From Phylloscopus collybita (lineage: Eukaryota > Chordata > Aves > Passeriformes > Phylloscopidae): 64,000 nucleotides of DNA. Position 1 is the stretch's first letter. Every line of letters begins with the position of its first letter. The stretch covers positions 868,001 through 932,000 of the forward strand of contig JAJNNQ010000028.1 of NCBI GenBank assembly GCA_027886175.1, in the 5' to 3' direction. The position numbers and the translations under genes are program-made. Shown piece after piece: positions 41,501 to 54,761 of this stretch. The notes below the pieces were generated by a model. That model saw nothing but the letters and a program-made list of their open reading frames with translations. It was not told the DNA's origin and did not search any database.

Positions 41501-42002
41501 CGACGAGTGTCTCAGGAGGGACGAGCAGGGAGCCTGCCAGGGTGAGTGAGGCTTTGAGGGGACAGTGACAATGCTCTGGTCCCCCAGGGTCTCACCCCAG
41601 CCTCTCTCCACAGACTGTGGCAGCTCCCTGTACATCCACCACGGCTCCTGCCTGTCCTACTGCCCCCCACGCTACTACGGCCGGGCTCGGAGTGCCAGCC
41701 CCAGGGACACTGCCCGTGTCTGTGCCAGCTGCCACCCCTCCTGCTACACCTGCCAGGGCGCCTCGGCTGACAACTGCACGTCCTGTCCCTCCGGCCGTGC
41801 CTTGCAGGGCACCACCCACACCTGCCTGCAGCCCAGGGAGGGCTCCCCCAGCCCGGTGTGGCTGCACTGGTACTTCATCGTTGCCATTGTCCTGGCCTGC
41901 AGCAGCCTGGTGCTGGCAGGGGTGCTGTACCCCACGTGCCGCATGGCCCTTTGCTCCGGCAAAGGAGCTCCGTGCTGCCCCCAGGCCAGGAGGACAGAGT
42001 GA
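35597..42002 (+). CDS. PCSK4: PCSK4 (proprotein convertase subtilisin/kexin type 4)
   Basis: This is a kexin-family serine endoprotease that cleaves after paired basic residues; in mammals it is a testis germ-cell enzyme. Exons: 35597-35794, 36204-36308, 36389-36484, 37149-37277, 38279-38355, 38449-38537, 39121-39293, 39368-39580, 39783-39883, 40176-40279, 40386-40503, 40669-40839, 41045-41169, 41422-41541 and 41614-42002; 735 aa, human 755. Signal peptide, then a propeptide ending RRSKR before GTGVVP. Catalytic Asp in [13 protein letters not shown], His in HGTRCAGE, oxyanion Asn in WASGNGG, Ser in [11 protein letters not shown]. The P domain contains SRRGDL. A cysteine-rich furin-like segment and a membrane span ([21 protein letters not shown]) follow. 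The residue before the catalytic His is Trp, where Arg is usual. The furin paralogue was considered; the LLDAGLL and IRSLEHVQ blocks favour PCSK4. Confidence 0.94.
35893..35985 (-). mobile_element. CR1 fragment in PCSK4 intron 1
   Basis: CAGGGACATCTCCCACTAGCC followed by GGTTGTCCAACCTGGCCTC is the antisense form of the CR1 3' region. Confidence 0.75.
36016..36116. repeat. Copy 1 of a duplicated segment of about 100 bp (PCSK4 intron 1)
   Basis: From GGTGAGCGAGGGACCCCCAA to CTACAGCTCAC this segment is nearly identical to 38648-38745 in intron 5 of the same gene. It includes ACTCCATTCTGTCTCCAAGT and a polypyrimidine tract with an acceptor-like CTACAG. Confidence 0.85.
36630..37060 (-). mobile_element. 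CR1 LINE fragment in PCSK4 intron 3
   Basis: Antisense CR1 landmarks: CTGAACAACCCCAGCTCCCTC, then AGATGCTCCAATCCC, GACCCTCCACTGGACCC and CCAGAGCTGGACACAGCACC. Confidence 0.85.
37685..38080 (-). mobile_element. CR1 LINE fragment in PCSK4 intron 4
   Basis: Antisense CR1 landmarks: AGAGTCACTGAGGTTGGAAA, ACACCTCCAGGGATGGTGCC, CCTGGGCAGCC, CCTCTTGTCCTGTTGTCC and TTCTCCAGGCTGAGCC. It covers more of the element than the other copies here. Confidence 0.85.
38648..38746. repeat. Copy 2 of the duplicated segment of about 100 bp (PCSK4 intron 6)
   Basis: Nearly identical to 36016-36116, with a few substitutions such as GAGCAAGGG for GAGCGAGGG and CACTACAG for CGCTACAG. Same orientation, 2.6 kb away. 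Confidence 0.85.
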
Positions 42003-42051
42003 CACCAGCCGGGGCTGCAGGGACACAGCCGGGATCGTGCCTGGCTTCCGA

Positions 42052-42057
42052 AATAAA
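42052..42057 (+). terminator. PCSK4: PCSK4 polyadenylation signal
   Basis: AATAAA is 50 bp after the PCSK4 stop. The 42060-42935 stretch to the convergent gene shows no further feature, and I found no AATAAA for the minus-strand gene there. Confidence 0.85.
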
Positions 42058-42935
42058 CCGGTTGTTGCCTTTCCAGGCCGCCCTCTCCGAGGGTGATTTC
42101 CCCTTCCCAGCAGCTCCTGGGATTGTCCCACCCCGTGTCCAGCTGTTCGAGGGGACAGGCGTGGTGGCTCCTCCCACAGCCCTGGGGACGGAGACATTCC
42201 CAGAGGGGCCGAGGGCCCTGTGCCCTTTCCCAGGCACAGAGGGACCAGATGTGACGTGTCCCCAAGCAGCTGCACCCGTGTGACCACAGCAGGAGCTCAG
42301 CCACGAGCCCACGAGGCCTCCGGCAGAGCAGAGGCAGCAGAGGCCAGCCCAGACCCCCTCCAAAGCCCCAGTTCCTATTCACCAGCAGCTTTAGGCCTCA
42401 AAAAAGGGGTCCCAGGGTGGCTGCACCCGCAGCCACTCTGTCCCATGGGGACTGGCAGGGGCACAGTGGCAGCTGTGGCACCCTGGGCAGTGATGGGACA
42501 GGGGGAGCTGCCAGCTGGGGCCCTCCTGGGGGCACCGGCCCTGTGGAAGGACCCTGGGGGGTGATTTGTGTCCCCCACTCCCCCAGCTGTGCCATCCCCA
42601 GCGCAGTGTGTTTGCTCAGCTGAAGAGTTTTGGGACTTGAGGCAGAGCCAGACCTTTCTCCAAGCTTGTAATGACCCATGAAAACATTGGCTGGACCTTC
42701 CAGAGCGGGGTGAGGAGGGAGCCTTGCTGGAGCTTTGTCTCCAAAGGCAGAGGGGCTCTCCTTGAGGGCACCCCCAGCCCTCAGGGATGAGCTGGGATCC
42801 CTCCAGACACCAAGGCAGTGTCTTGGGACAACCATCCAGCCGAGTTCCATAGGATGAGGTGCAGGATGCCCCCAAGCACAGCTTCCCCACAGCCTCTTCT
42901 GGAGGTTTTTCCCCATCCTGCTCCTCCAGGCTGGC

Positions 42936-44742
42936 CTAATCCTCAGCGGGCGGCTGGCGGGGCTGGAATTGCTGCTGGATCTTGGGGCGCACGTCCTCCT
43001 GCACGGGGAGAGCCAGGGTAGGGACAGGCTGTGCCCAGAGCGCTGTCCCCATCCTGTCCCCATCCCCACGTCCTACCTCCTGGCACAGCTGGCCCAGCAC
43101 TGGGATGAGGCGCAGCAACTCCTCATCCTCAGGGTCCCCAGACCACGGTGGCACTGGGATCCAGTTGGCAGCCTGTGGGGGACAGGGAAAGGGTTGGATC
43201 CCACACAGCCACGGTGCTCCTGGGGACTGGGACACACAAATCCCCCCTCGGAGCAGCACTGCCCTACCTGGGCAGGGAAGCCCTGCATGGTGTGGTCCAG
43301 AGCCACCGTCTTGGCCAGGTCCCTGCCCAGGCAGGTCAGATCCTTCCAATAGCAGCCCTGGGAGCAGACACAATCCAACTGCGAGAAGCAGCACCTGGCA
43401 GGGAGACAGAGCCGTGAGGACCCTGCTCTGTCACACAGGAGGCCCCCAGCAGGGCACTGCCAGCACCATCACCTGATCAGCTTCTTCTTGGGGTCCAGCA
43501 CCTCCAGGAGCTTCTTGGCATAGTCCTTCTTCGCAGTGGTGTAGATGAAGATCTGGCAGAGAGGGGGTGAAGGTCCCTGCATGGGCTGCTCAAGTCCCCC
43601 CAGCGCCCCCCAAGGGGTCACCCCACAGACCCCAGGGACTCTGGGTACCTCATAGGTCTTGGAAAGGCTCTCCAAGAACTCCTGCACGTGTGGACGCAGC
43701 TTCACGTGGACCTGGGAGGGAACAGCATCTTGGAAAAGCACCAGCACCCCCGTCCTGACACCAAGGTGAGCCCCAAGGAGGGTTCAGTGCCCTCAGCAGG
43801 ACCCCTCACCAACGGGATTCCAGAGCCCCTTCAGCTACAAGGGGCATTGGCACAGAGGCCACATGGGGTGGCAGTGAAGAGCCACATCATGCACGGCCCT
43901 AAATCACAGCTCCCCAGCCCCACCCAGCCTCAACAGCCACTGTCCCAACCCCGAGGCACCCACCTTGTAGGACCTCTCCTGGAAGCTCACAGTGAAGGTG
44001 GCCGTGGCGTCCTGCTGCCCATGAGCCAGCAGGGAGGAGTAGAGCAGGGTCCCATCCTGGGGACAGAAACAGGCTCCAGCCCCCCTGCAGAGCCTCAGGT
44101 GCTGCAGAGCCCCCCTGACCCCCCCCCCCCCCAGCTCACCAGCTCCAGGACCAGGGTGTGCTGCAACCTGCTCCGGATCCTGCGGGGCCCGTCCCTGCCA
44201 AGGGTCAGAGCCCCAGGGCTGGGCCTGGAGGAGGAAAGCAGAGGGTCAGAGGTGCTTGGGGGGCTGTTGGACCCACCCCCCCCACACACATATTGGGGGG
44301 CTGCGGCCCCCCCCCCCCCACACACACTCACAGGCTGGGAGCCACGGGGACAGCAGGGTCCTGATGCTCAGCCTCGGGGAGCCCCGAGAAATAGGAGGCC
44401 CCAGGGCAGGGCAGTGGTGGGGGGCTCGCAGGGTCTGTGGGGCAGAGAGGTCCTGTTAGCACAGCCAGGGCAGCCCCTCCTACCCCAGGTAGGGATTTCC
44501 CCGGGCTCACCGCTTTTCCCGGGGCCGGGAGACTCCTCCGGTTCCCGGCGGACCAGCCGCCCCTTCCCGGGCGTGGTGGGGGAGCCGGGGACACGCACCC
44601 ACCCCCGCGGGACACGCTCCTCCTGCTCCCCCTCTCTCTGCCGGCTCTTGGCGCGACCACGAGCCGCAGCCCTGGGGGTCGAGAGCCCCTGGTCCTCCCT
44701 GGGGGGTTTCTTTGTGCGTGGGGTCGCCCCCAAACCCGCCAT
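42936..44742 (-). CDS. CTD small phosphatase-like protein with altered catalytic motif (possibly CTDSPL3)
   Basis: FCP/SCP phosphatases dephosphorylate Ser/Thr of the RNA polymerase II tail and other proteins through an Asp in DxDx(T/V). Minus-strand exons: 44511-44742, 44332-44434, 44140-44218, 43964-44056, 43649-43711, 43473-43552, 43268-43394, 43077-43172 and 42936-42998; 311 aa. The first exon is a basic, disordered tail. The phosphatase core runs from LQHTLVLEL|DGTLLYSSL to the C-terminus. IFIYTTAKKDYAKKLL, LDPKKKLIRC, GRDLAKTVALD and LLRLIPVLGQL parallel CTDSPL2. The nucleophile Asp is replaced by Glu (ELDGT in place of DLDET), and the usual IDN metal-site motif reads LDH, so the protein may be catalytically impaired. 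Mammals have no gene here that I know of; a fish gene called ctdspl3 is the best candidate orthologue, from memory. Confidence 0.85.
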
Positions 44743-45369
44743 GGCTGGGACCCTGCCAGGGACAAACCTCCCACCCCCAGCAGCCCCAAATTAACGTGGG
44801 GGTGGGAGGGAGCATCTTTATAGGGTGGAGGCACCTTTCCAACGCCAGTCACCCAGGAGCACCTGGAATCAATCAGACTTTACTGGGACCGCCTGGGGCT
44901 CAGTTCTGGGCTCTCCAGCTGGTCCCAGGGCTCATCTCTGGCTCGTGGTGACGTCACCCGATGTGACAAGGACCTTTCCGTGCTGGCAGCTGCCACTCGG
45001 AGCACCCCAGGGCCATCAGGACCCCAGTTTGGGGACAGTCCCCAGCCACACGAGCTGAGAGGTCTCAGCTTCCCCTGGCACCAGCTCCAAACCCACCCCA
45101 AGAGAGCCCCGAGCTGGCCAAGCCCCCCGGGGTGCCCCAATGTCCCCGGTCACATCCTGTCCCCACAGGGGCCCCGCGGTGGCCGCCACCAGCCCAAGGG
45201 TTGGGTTACGGGCGGGGGGGGGGGGGGCTCCGGCACGGGGAGGGGGGGACACGCTCGGCTCCGCCGGAAGGGAGATAAGCGGGAGGTCCCCGACCCCGGC
45301 AGGCAGAGCCTGGCACGCGGCCACGGGGACAGGGACACGCTGGCGGGTGGGAGCTGCTCCTGGGGCTCA

Positions 45370-45660
45370 GCGCGGGGACACGGAGACGACCCCCTGCTCA
45401 CGGGGACACAGAGGGGACCCCCTGAGCTGGAGGGATTCGCAGGAGCCCCCCCTGCTCACGGGGACACAGAGTTGAAGCTGAGGGACACGGAGACGACCCC
45501 CTGCTCACGGGGACACAGAGAGGACCCCTTGAGCTGGAGGGATTCGCAGGAGACCCCCTGCTCACGGGGACACAAAGGGGATCCCCTGAAGCAGAGAGAC
45601 ACCGAGGAACCCCCCCTGCTCATGGGGACACAAAGGTGTCCCCCTGAAACGGGAGGACCC
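45370..45660. repeat. Tandem repeat between the CTD-phosphatase-like gene and ADAMTSL5
   Basis: About five copies of a unit of 55-65 bp contain CCCCCTGCTCACGGGGACAC followed by AGAG(G)GGACCCC, CTGAGCTGGAGGGATTCGCA and AGGAG. The array ends about 50 bp before the ADAMTSL5 poly(A) signal. Confidence 0.85.
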
Positions 45661-45713
45661 CCCGGGCCATCGCCAGCCAGGAAGGGACACGCGGCGAGTG
45701 AGGGGATAAACAA

Positions 45714-45719
45714 TTTATT
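45714..45719 (-). terminator. ADAMTSL5: ADAMTSL5 polyadenylation signal
   Basis: TTTATT on plus is AATAAA on minus, about 175 bp after the ADAMTSL5 stop. Confidence 0.85.
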
Positions 45720-45894
45720 TTTTGCAAAAATAATAATTTACCACCCCCCTCTCCACCCCCCCCCCGCTGCCACGCGGACCCCAAGGACGGCGAGATGGAT
45801 GTGGGGGGGGGGGGGGGGGGGGGTGTCCACGGGAAGGACTCCCCGGGTGGCACCTCGGGGTCCCGGTCCTGGGGGTGGTGACACCGGGCGGGGC

Positions 45895-48800
45895 TCAGGG
45901 CGGCCGGGGATGGGGGCAGTGCCGGGCCGCCTCCCGCACCAGCCGGGCCTCTCGGGCCGTCCAGGGCCGGGCGTAGCCGTCGTCCTGCAGCAGGATGCGG
46001 TTCAGGGTGTGCTCGTGGTTGACGTGGCGCCGAGCCATCAGCAGGTACTCGCCGCCTTCGCGCAGCGCCGGGCACCCGCAGGTGTTGGGCACCCACAGGT
46101 ACTCCCGGGACACCAGCGGGAAGCGGTGCCGGTACCGCGCCTTCACCTCCACCTCGTAGCGCGTCTCCTGCCCCACCAGGCGCCGCGCCACGATCCGCCC
46201 GTGGAACACTGCGGGGGTGAGGATGGGGCGCCCTGAGCTCTTTGGTCTGAGGTCTTTGCCACCCCTGGCATCGCCGCTGGCATCGCCACAAGTCCCTTCC
46301 TATCCCCAGCATCACCCTGAGCCCCTTCGTGTCACCGACACCGGCCCAAGCCCTTCCCTGTCCCAGCTCTGAGCCCCTTCCCGTTCCTGGAATTGTCCTG
46401 GCATCACATTCCTGTCCCTGGCATTGGCCCGGCGTCACCCAGAGCCCTTCCCCACCCCTGGCGCTGTCCTGGCAGTGTCCTGAGACCCTTCCCCACCACC
46501 AATATCAGCCCAAATCCCTTCCCATCCCTGACTTCACCCCTGGTATCACCCTGAGCCCTTTCCCAGCCCTGGCAGTGCCCTGGCATGCCCCTGAGCCCTT
46601 TCCTGTCACCGACATCAGCCCCTTCCTGTCCCAGCATCACCCTGAGCCCCTTCCCATCCCTGGCATCATCCCTGGCACCGCCCCGAGCCCCTTCCCATTC
46701 CTCTCATCACTCTGAGCCCCTTTCCCTCCCCGCCATTGCCTCTGGCATCACCCTGAGCACATCCCCGTCCCCAGCACCGCCCCCCCGGTATCACCCGGAG
46801 CTCCTTCCCATTCCTGGCGCTGTCCCTGCAATGTCCTCAGCTCTGTCCCACCCCCGGCATCCTCCCGAGCCCCTCCCTCTCACCGAAGTCGCTGTGGCAG
46901 AAGTGCCGGATGCGCTGGGAGCGCCCCTTGGGCGGGCGGCACCTCCCGCAGCGCCCTGCGGGGATAAAGCTGCAGCAATTCAGGCGGCAGAGGGGATTCC
47001 TGACCCCCAAACCCCCCCCCCCCCCATGCAACTTTGGGAGGGGAGCTTGCGGGCCCAGATCCCAGAGAGGGTCACACGGGGCTCCTGAGAGCCCCGGCGA
47101 GGGTTTTTAGGATCCTTTTTAGGACATTTTTATTGCTCCCGCTGGGCAGCCCGGGCTGTGGGGACCCCCGAGGAGGTACCTGCGGCAGCCCCGTCCTGGC
47201 TCCGCCCGGAGGTGCTCCTCGGCGGTGGCTCCGTGGCAAAGCCTCGGGGCTGCGGGGGCGGCGCGGGGGCCGGGCTGAGCGGGGGCTCCGGTGGCGGGGG
47301 GCTGCCAGCCCCCCGGGGCTGGGGCTGCCGCAGAGGGCTCGTGTCACCGCGGCCGAGCTGGGGGTGCCCGCGGGGCAGCCAGAACTGGTACTCGATGCCG
47401 GGGTTGGGCTCCTGCAGCAGCACCTGGGAGGGACGGGGTGGGGGGGACACGGGCGGGGCTGGGAGGAGCGGTGGGAGCCGGGCGGGGGGGTGGCTGTCCC
47501 CACCCCGCTGTCCCCCTGCCCTCACCAGCACGTGCAGGTCCTCGTGGGTGGGTCCGGGCGCCTCCAGGCTCTCGGTGCCGTCGGGGGCCCGGCTGTAGGT
47601 CAGGAGGGTCCCGGCGGCCTCGTAGGGTCCCGGCCAGGCGATGGCCCAGTCCCCGTTGAGGACGTAGCGCCCGTCACTCGCCATCAGCGCTGCGGGAGGG
47701 AGCGGCTCCGGCAAACCGAGCCCCGCACGGCCCCCGGGACCCCCGGCCGGATCCCCACCGGAGGCCTCTCCCGGCGCGGGAGGGCAGCGTGGGCCGGGGA
47801 GCCGCGCTCGGGGCTCCGGGAATCCGCGTTCCTGTAGGATCTTGGCTTCGGGCCCGAGCCGCGGCCAAACCCTGGTGAGCAAACCCAGCCGCGAGCCCCC
47901 AAATCTTGGCTGGGGTGGAGGAAGGGGCTCCAGCTGCATGGGAGAGGGGGCGGGGGATGGGGATGGAGGTCCCTGTCCTGGTGCTGCAGTGGCCGGTCTG
48001 GCCCCGATCCAGCTCAGCCCTTCCCAAAATGCGCGGCCGCGGCCTCTGGAAAATTGCCCCGGGCGCTTGGGAGTTCACTGACCCCGCGCTGCTCAAAACA
48101 GCATCCGAGGGAGGGAGCGGCACGGCACGGCATGGGACAAACATGGGACAGCACGGCGTGACACGGCCACCCTGCCCTGCCCTGCCCTGCCCTGCCCTGC
48201 CCTGCCCGCACACACAGCTGGCACCAGCCTGGCCCAACTGGGATGGACTGGGGCTGACTGGGATGGAGAGAGTTCACGTCCTACCCAGGTAGTTGCGGCT
48301 CTTGTCCGTCACCTTGATGTGGGTGGCCCCGGCCGGGATCTTGGTCACATTCACGTATCCCAAATATCCTGGGTGGGGGTGGAGGCAGAGTCAGGGCAGA
48401 GCCTGGACAGAGTCCAGGGGTCACCAGATGGGGACAGAGAGGGAGGGGACAGGGCACAGAGGGGACATTAAACTCAGCTGGGCTCCACATGCTGGGACAT
48501 CAGGGACATGTGGACAGAGGGACTCTGAGCGCCCCCAGTACCCCCGGACGCCCCGGGGGACATAACAAACCCCCCAGCCACCCCAGGAGGGACCCCTCTG
48601 CAAGGAGTTAAATCCCCCCAAGGGAAGGGGCTGCTCCAAGTCCCTGTCCCTGAGTGTTGGGGACAGGGAGGGACCAGAGACAGCGACCCTCGGGATGGGG
48701 ACATGCAGAGGGGGTGGGACAACGAGGGACCCAGGAGATGCCTTTGGGGACACGGATGGGGACAGGAGGACAGGGGAGCCAAGAGCCAAAGCATTCACCC

Positions 48801-50177
48801 ATGGAGGGGGCCGGGGCAATGGTTCATTCACCGGAGGAGGGGTCCGAGCCCTGGAACAGCCGGTGCACCAGCACGCACGAGCCGTGGCCGCTGCCGCAGT
48901 GGCCGCAGGCGTCAGGGCGCGAGCCCGAGCCCAGGATCCCGTCACAGCCCACGCTCTGTGGGGAGCCCAGACACCCCCTCAGCGCGGGGGGCTCGGGCCT
49001 GGGGGTCCCGAGGGGTTCTGGGGGTCCCGGGGGGTTCTGCACCCACCAGGCAGCGCCCGCCGACGCACAGGTCCGGGGAGCCGGGGCTGCAGCGGGTGCC
49101 GTCCAGCACCCGGCCGAAGCTGTAGTAGAAGTTGTGCCCCTCGGCCAGGCAGTTGAGGTCGCAGAGGTTGGGGGCTGCCAGAGCGGGGTGGGAAGGGATT
49201 GAGGTGATGCCGGGGACAGCCGTGAGCCCCCGGTGACGCCGTCACCACCCCGGGACTCACCTCCGTGGAAAGGCACCCAGCGGTAGCGGGCGGAGGTGCC
49301 CAGGACGGGCCGGTTGTTGTAGAGGGAGCACTGCATGGCCCGGAAAGGCACGGAGCCGCTGGGGCAGCCCTGTGGGAGCACCAGGATGGAGCCGGGGGGG
49401 CCGCGATGGGGATTGGGGACAGCCACGTCGCTGTGGCGGCGCTGCCGGCGCTCACCTGGAGCTGGCAGAGCCGGTACTGCCGCGGGTCCCCCGAGCACGG
49501 CTGCTCCTCGCTGGTCCTGCGGTGACAGGGACAGCACGTGTCTCCCCCGTGTCCCCCACAGGATCTCCCCAGCTCCAGGGCCACCATGCCATCGAGCCAC
49601 CAATAGGGCTGGGGGTGACACGTCCCCGCAGGGCAGCAGGAGAGCGGTGGGGACCCTGATGTCACACAAATGTCCCTCATCCCTTTGGAGCCGCACCCCA
49701 GGGTGGAGGCACCAGGCTCTGGGTGGTGCCGAGGGCCCAGGGGACATGAGGTGGTGGCATGGCCGTGCCGTGGGATTTGGGTGCCACGCGGGGTTTGGGA
49801 GCTGCTGTGGGCCTGGGGACACCCCGGGGTGGGGGGTGGGGGGTTCTGTGCTGCCCTGCCCCCACTCACCGCAGGCACCTCCGGCTGCGCAGGGCAACGC
49901 CGTCACCACAGGAGCTGGAGCAGGAGCTCCAGGGTCCCCAGGACCCCCAGGTCCCCCGGGGCTGAGCAGGGGCGGGGGGCTCGGGGACCCTCGCTGGTGT
50001 CCCCAGGGCTGGGTCCTGTGTGAGGAAGGTGATGGTCAGTGCAGGGGGTGGGGTGAAGGAGCCCGGGGGTGCCACCGTGTGCCCCAGCCCCCTCACCTGC
50101 CCCCCAGCCCCCTCACCTGTGCCGTGCCCATCAGGCTGAGCCAGGCCAGCAGCAGCAGCCGCCACAGCCACCAGCAC
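45895..50177 (-). CDS. ADAMTSL5: ADAMTSL5 (ADAMTS-like 5, secreted matrix protein)
   Basis: A secreted, non-catalytic ADAMTS relative that binds microfibrils. Minus-strand exons: 50117-50177 (signal peptide WWLWRLLLLAWLSL), 49870-50015 (TSP1: WGPWSSCSSSCGDGV), 49456-49516, 49261-49369, 49037-49174, 48832-48955, 48285-48368, 47526-47689, 47180-47423, 46884-46955 and 45895-46208. The cysteine-rich module contains CDLNCLAEGHNFYYSFGRVLDG, and the spacer contains GDGRYVLNG-like SDGRYVLNGDW. A proline-rich linker follows, and the C-terminus is a netrin-like domain (CHSDFVFHGRIV, ETRYEVEV, YARPW). About 505 codons are assigned. The exon with the initiator Met is not located and must lie between 50178 and about 51600. 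It starts opposite PLK5 across a CpG island, as in mammals. Confidence 0.93.
48170..48207. repeat. (CCTGC)n microsatellite in an ADAMTSL5 intron
   Basis: A pentanucleotide CCTGC run of seven to eight units. Confidence 0.95.
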
Positions 50178-50399
50178 CTGAGGAGCAGAGAGTGCCCAGT
50201 GTCCCCAGGGACAGGGGGGTGGCACCGGGGTGTCCCCCAGCCCAGCATCGCCGAGGTGGGGCCACCGCCAAGCCCCTCCGGGGACCCCAGCGAGGGGGAC
50301 AGGGGTGAGGTGGGGGCAAGCCCAGACCCAGCTCAAGGGTCCCCAGGGAGGGGATGTGGGGTCTGGTGTCACCAGCGGGTGGGGGACACCCAATAGGTG

Positions 50400-51768
50400 A
50401 CACCGGGTGGGTGACACTGGGTGGGTGACACTGTGTCCCCCACATGTGCCCACGCAGCCCCGGGATGGGCGACGGCCCCGCCGCCCCCAGGGCCCCGCGG
50501 CGGGTGCCGGGCCGGGATCGTTGCCTGCCGGGGCAGGACCAGACCTGCACGCCGGGGCTCCGCGTCGCTCCCCGATCCGGATCCGGCCCCGCCGTGGGGC
50601 GAGCAGGGTGGGGGGCAGCGGGGGGCCTCCCACCACCCAAAGCGCCCGATCCTGCAGCACCGCAAAGCGCCCAGCTCGGGGGTGTGGGAGGTGCCGGGGG
50701 GGGTGCGCGGGGTATGCGGGGGGCGGGGGGTGCCGGGATCCCATCCCCGTGTCGGGGAATCCCCCGGCCGAGCCGGTCCCGTCCCGCCGCGCAGCTCCCA
50801 CGGCGACCGGGGGGTCGCGGGTGGCCACCGGCAGCCCTCGGCTCTGGGTGCCCCCAGCAGGACAGGGAAAGGGCCGGGGGGTCGCGCTGCCGCAGCTCCG
50901 GGAGGGTGTTGTGAACGTCCGGAGCGCGCCGAGGCTCGGGCGATGCCGGGTGGGTGATGCCCAGACCCCGCTGGCAGCGCGGGGGGCACCGCGTGCCTCA
51001 GTTTCCCCGCAGGAGCTCCGGGGGTGAGCGGGGGTGCGGGGCGGGGGGGTCCGCGAGGGTTAGAGCAGAAATCACGAGCTTACCCAGCACCGTGGGATTC
51101 CCCGCGGGGCTCCGAGCCGCCCCCACAGCCCCCCCCGGTCATGCCGCCCCTCGTCCGCGGCGTCCCGGAGGCTCAGTCCCGGCTCCGAGTCCCGGCGGCG
51201 GGGAACGGGGGGGACCCGGGGCGAGCGGGCATCGCCTGCGCAGCTCCGGGGGGGCCGGGCGAGGCTTCCCCCCCCCCCACCCGCCCCGTTCTCCTCCCGT
51301 CCCTCCCCGCCGCGTTATTAATATCCAGCCCCAAAGGTGCGCCCAGCCCTCCCCGGCCGCCCGTTAACCCTTGGGGGCCCGGAGCTCCGGCGGTCGGGGG
51401 GGGGCTGGTGGCGTCCCGAGGGGGCGCGAGTGCTGCAAAGCAACATCAGCGTCCCCCCGGGACCCCCCGAGCCCCAGCGGCCGAGGGGAAGAGGCAGCAG
51501 GACCTCCCTGCACGGTGCCGTATCCCGATCCGGGACCCCCCGGGGCTGGGCATTCCCGAGGGCCGGGACCCCCGAGGGGGTCTCCGCCTCTTCATCGGGG
51601 TCTTCTGGGGGGGCTTGAGGGGCTAGAGCGATGGGTGTTGGGTGCGGGGAGGGGGCCACTCAGCACCCTTGGGCGCCATGGGCCCCCGCAGCACGGAGCA
51701 GAAGGGGTTACAGTGCCGGGGTGCCGGTGTCCCTGGGGGTGTCCCCGGTGGCGAGCAGAGCGGGCGGG
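50400..51768. promoter_or_regulatory. CpG island between ADAMTSL5 and PLK5
   Basis: Dense CG dinucleotides, G-runs and C-runs separate the two divergent genes. A TTATTAATATCC stretch at about 51314-51325 is the only A/T-rich point. It should hold the ADAMTSL5 first exon and the PLK5 leader; neither can be placed from sequence alone. Confidence 0.5.
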
Positions 51769-54730
<2,962 letters not shown>

Positions 54731-54755
54731 GCCCGAACATCCGCGGAGGAAAACC

Positions 54756-54761
54756 TTTATT
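54756..54761 (-). terminator. Minus-strand polyadenylation signal (distal THOP1 or another 3'UTR)
   Basis: TTTATT on plus is AATAAA on minus. The 54760-55130 stretch has A-runs and a short CA repeat, as 3'UTRs do. It lies 1.85 kb beyond the THOP1 stop and only 26 bp from the PLK5 stop. It could be a distal THOP1 signal or the remains of another gene's 3' end. Between 54760 and 56110 I see no coding exon. Confidence 0.45.
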
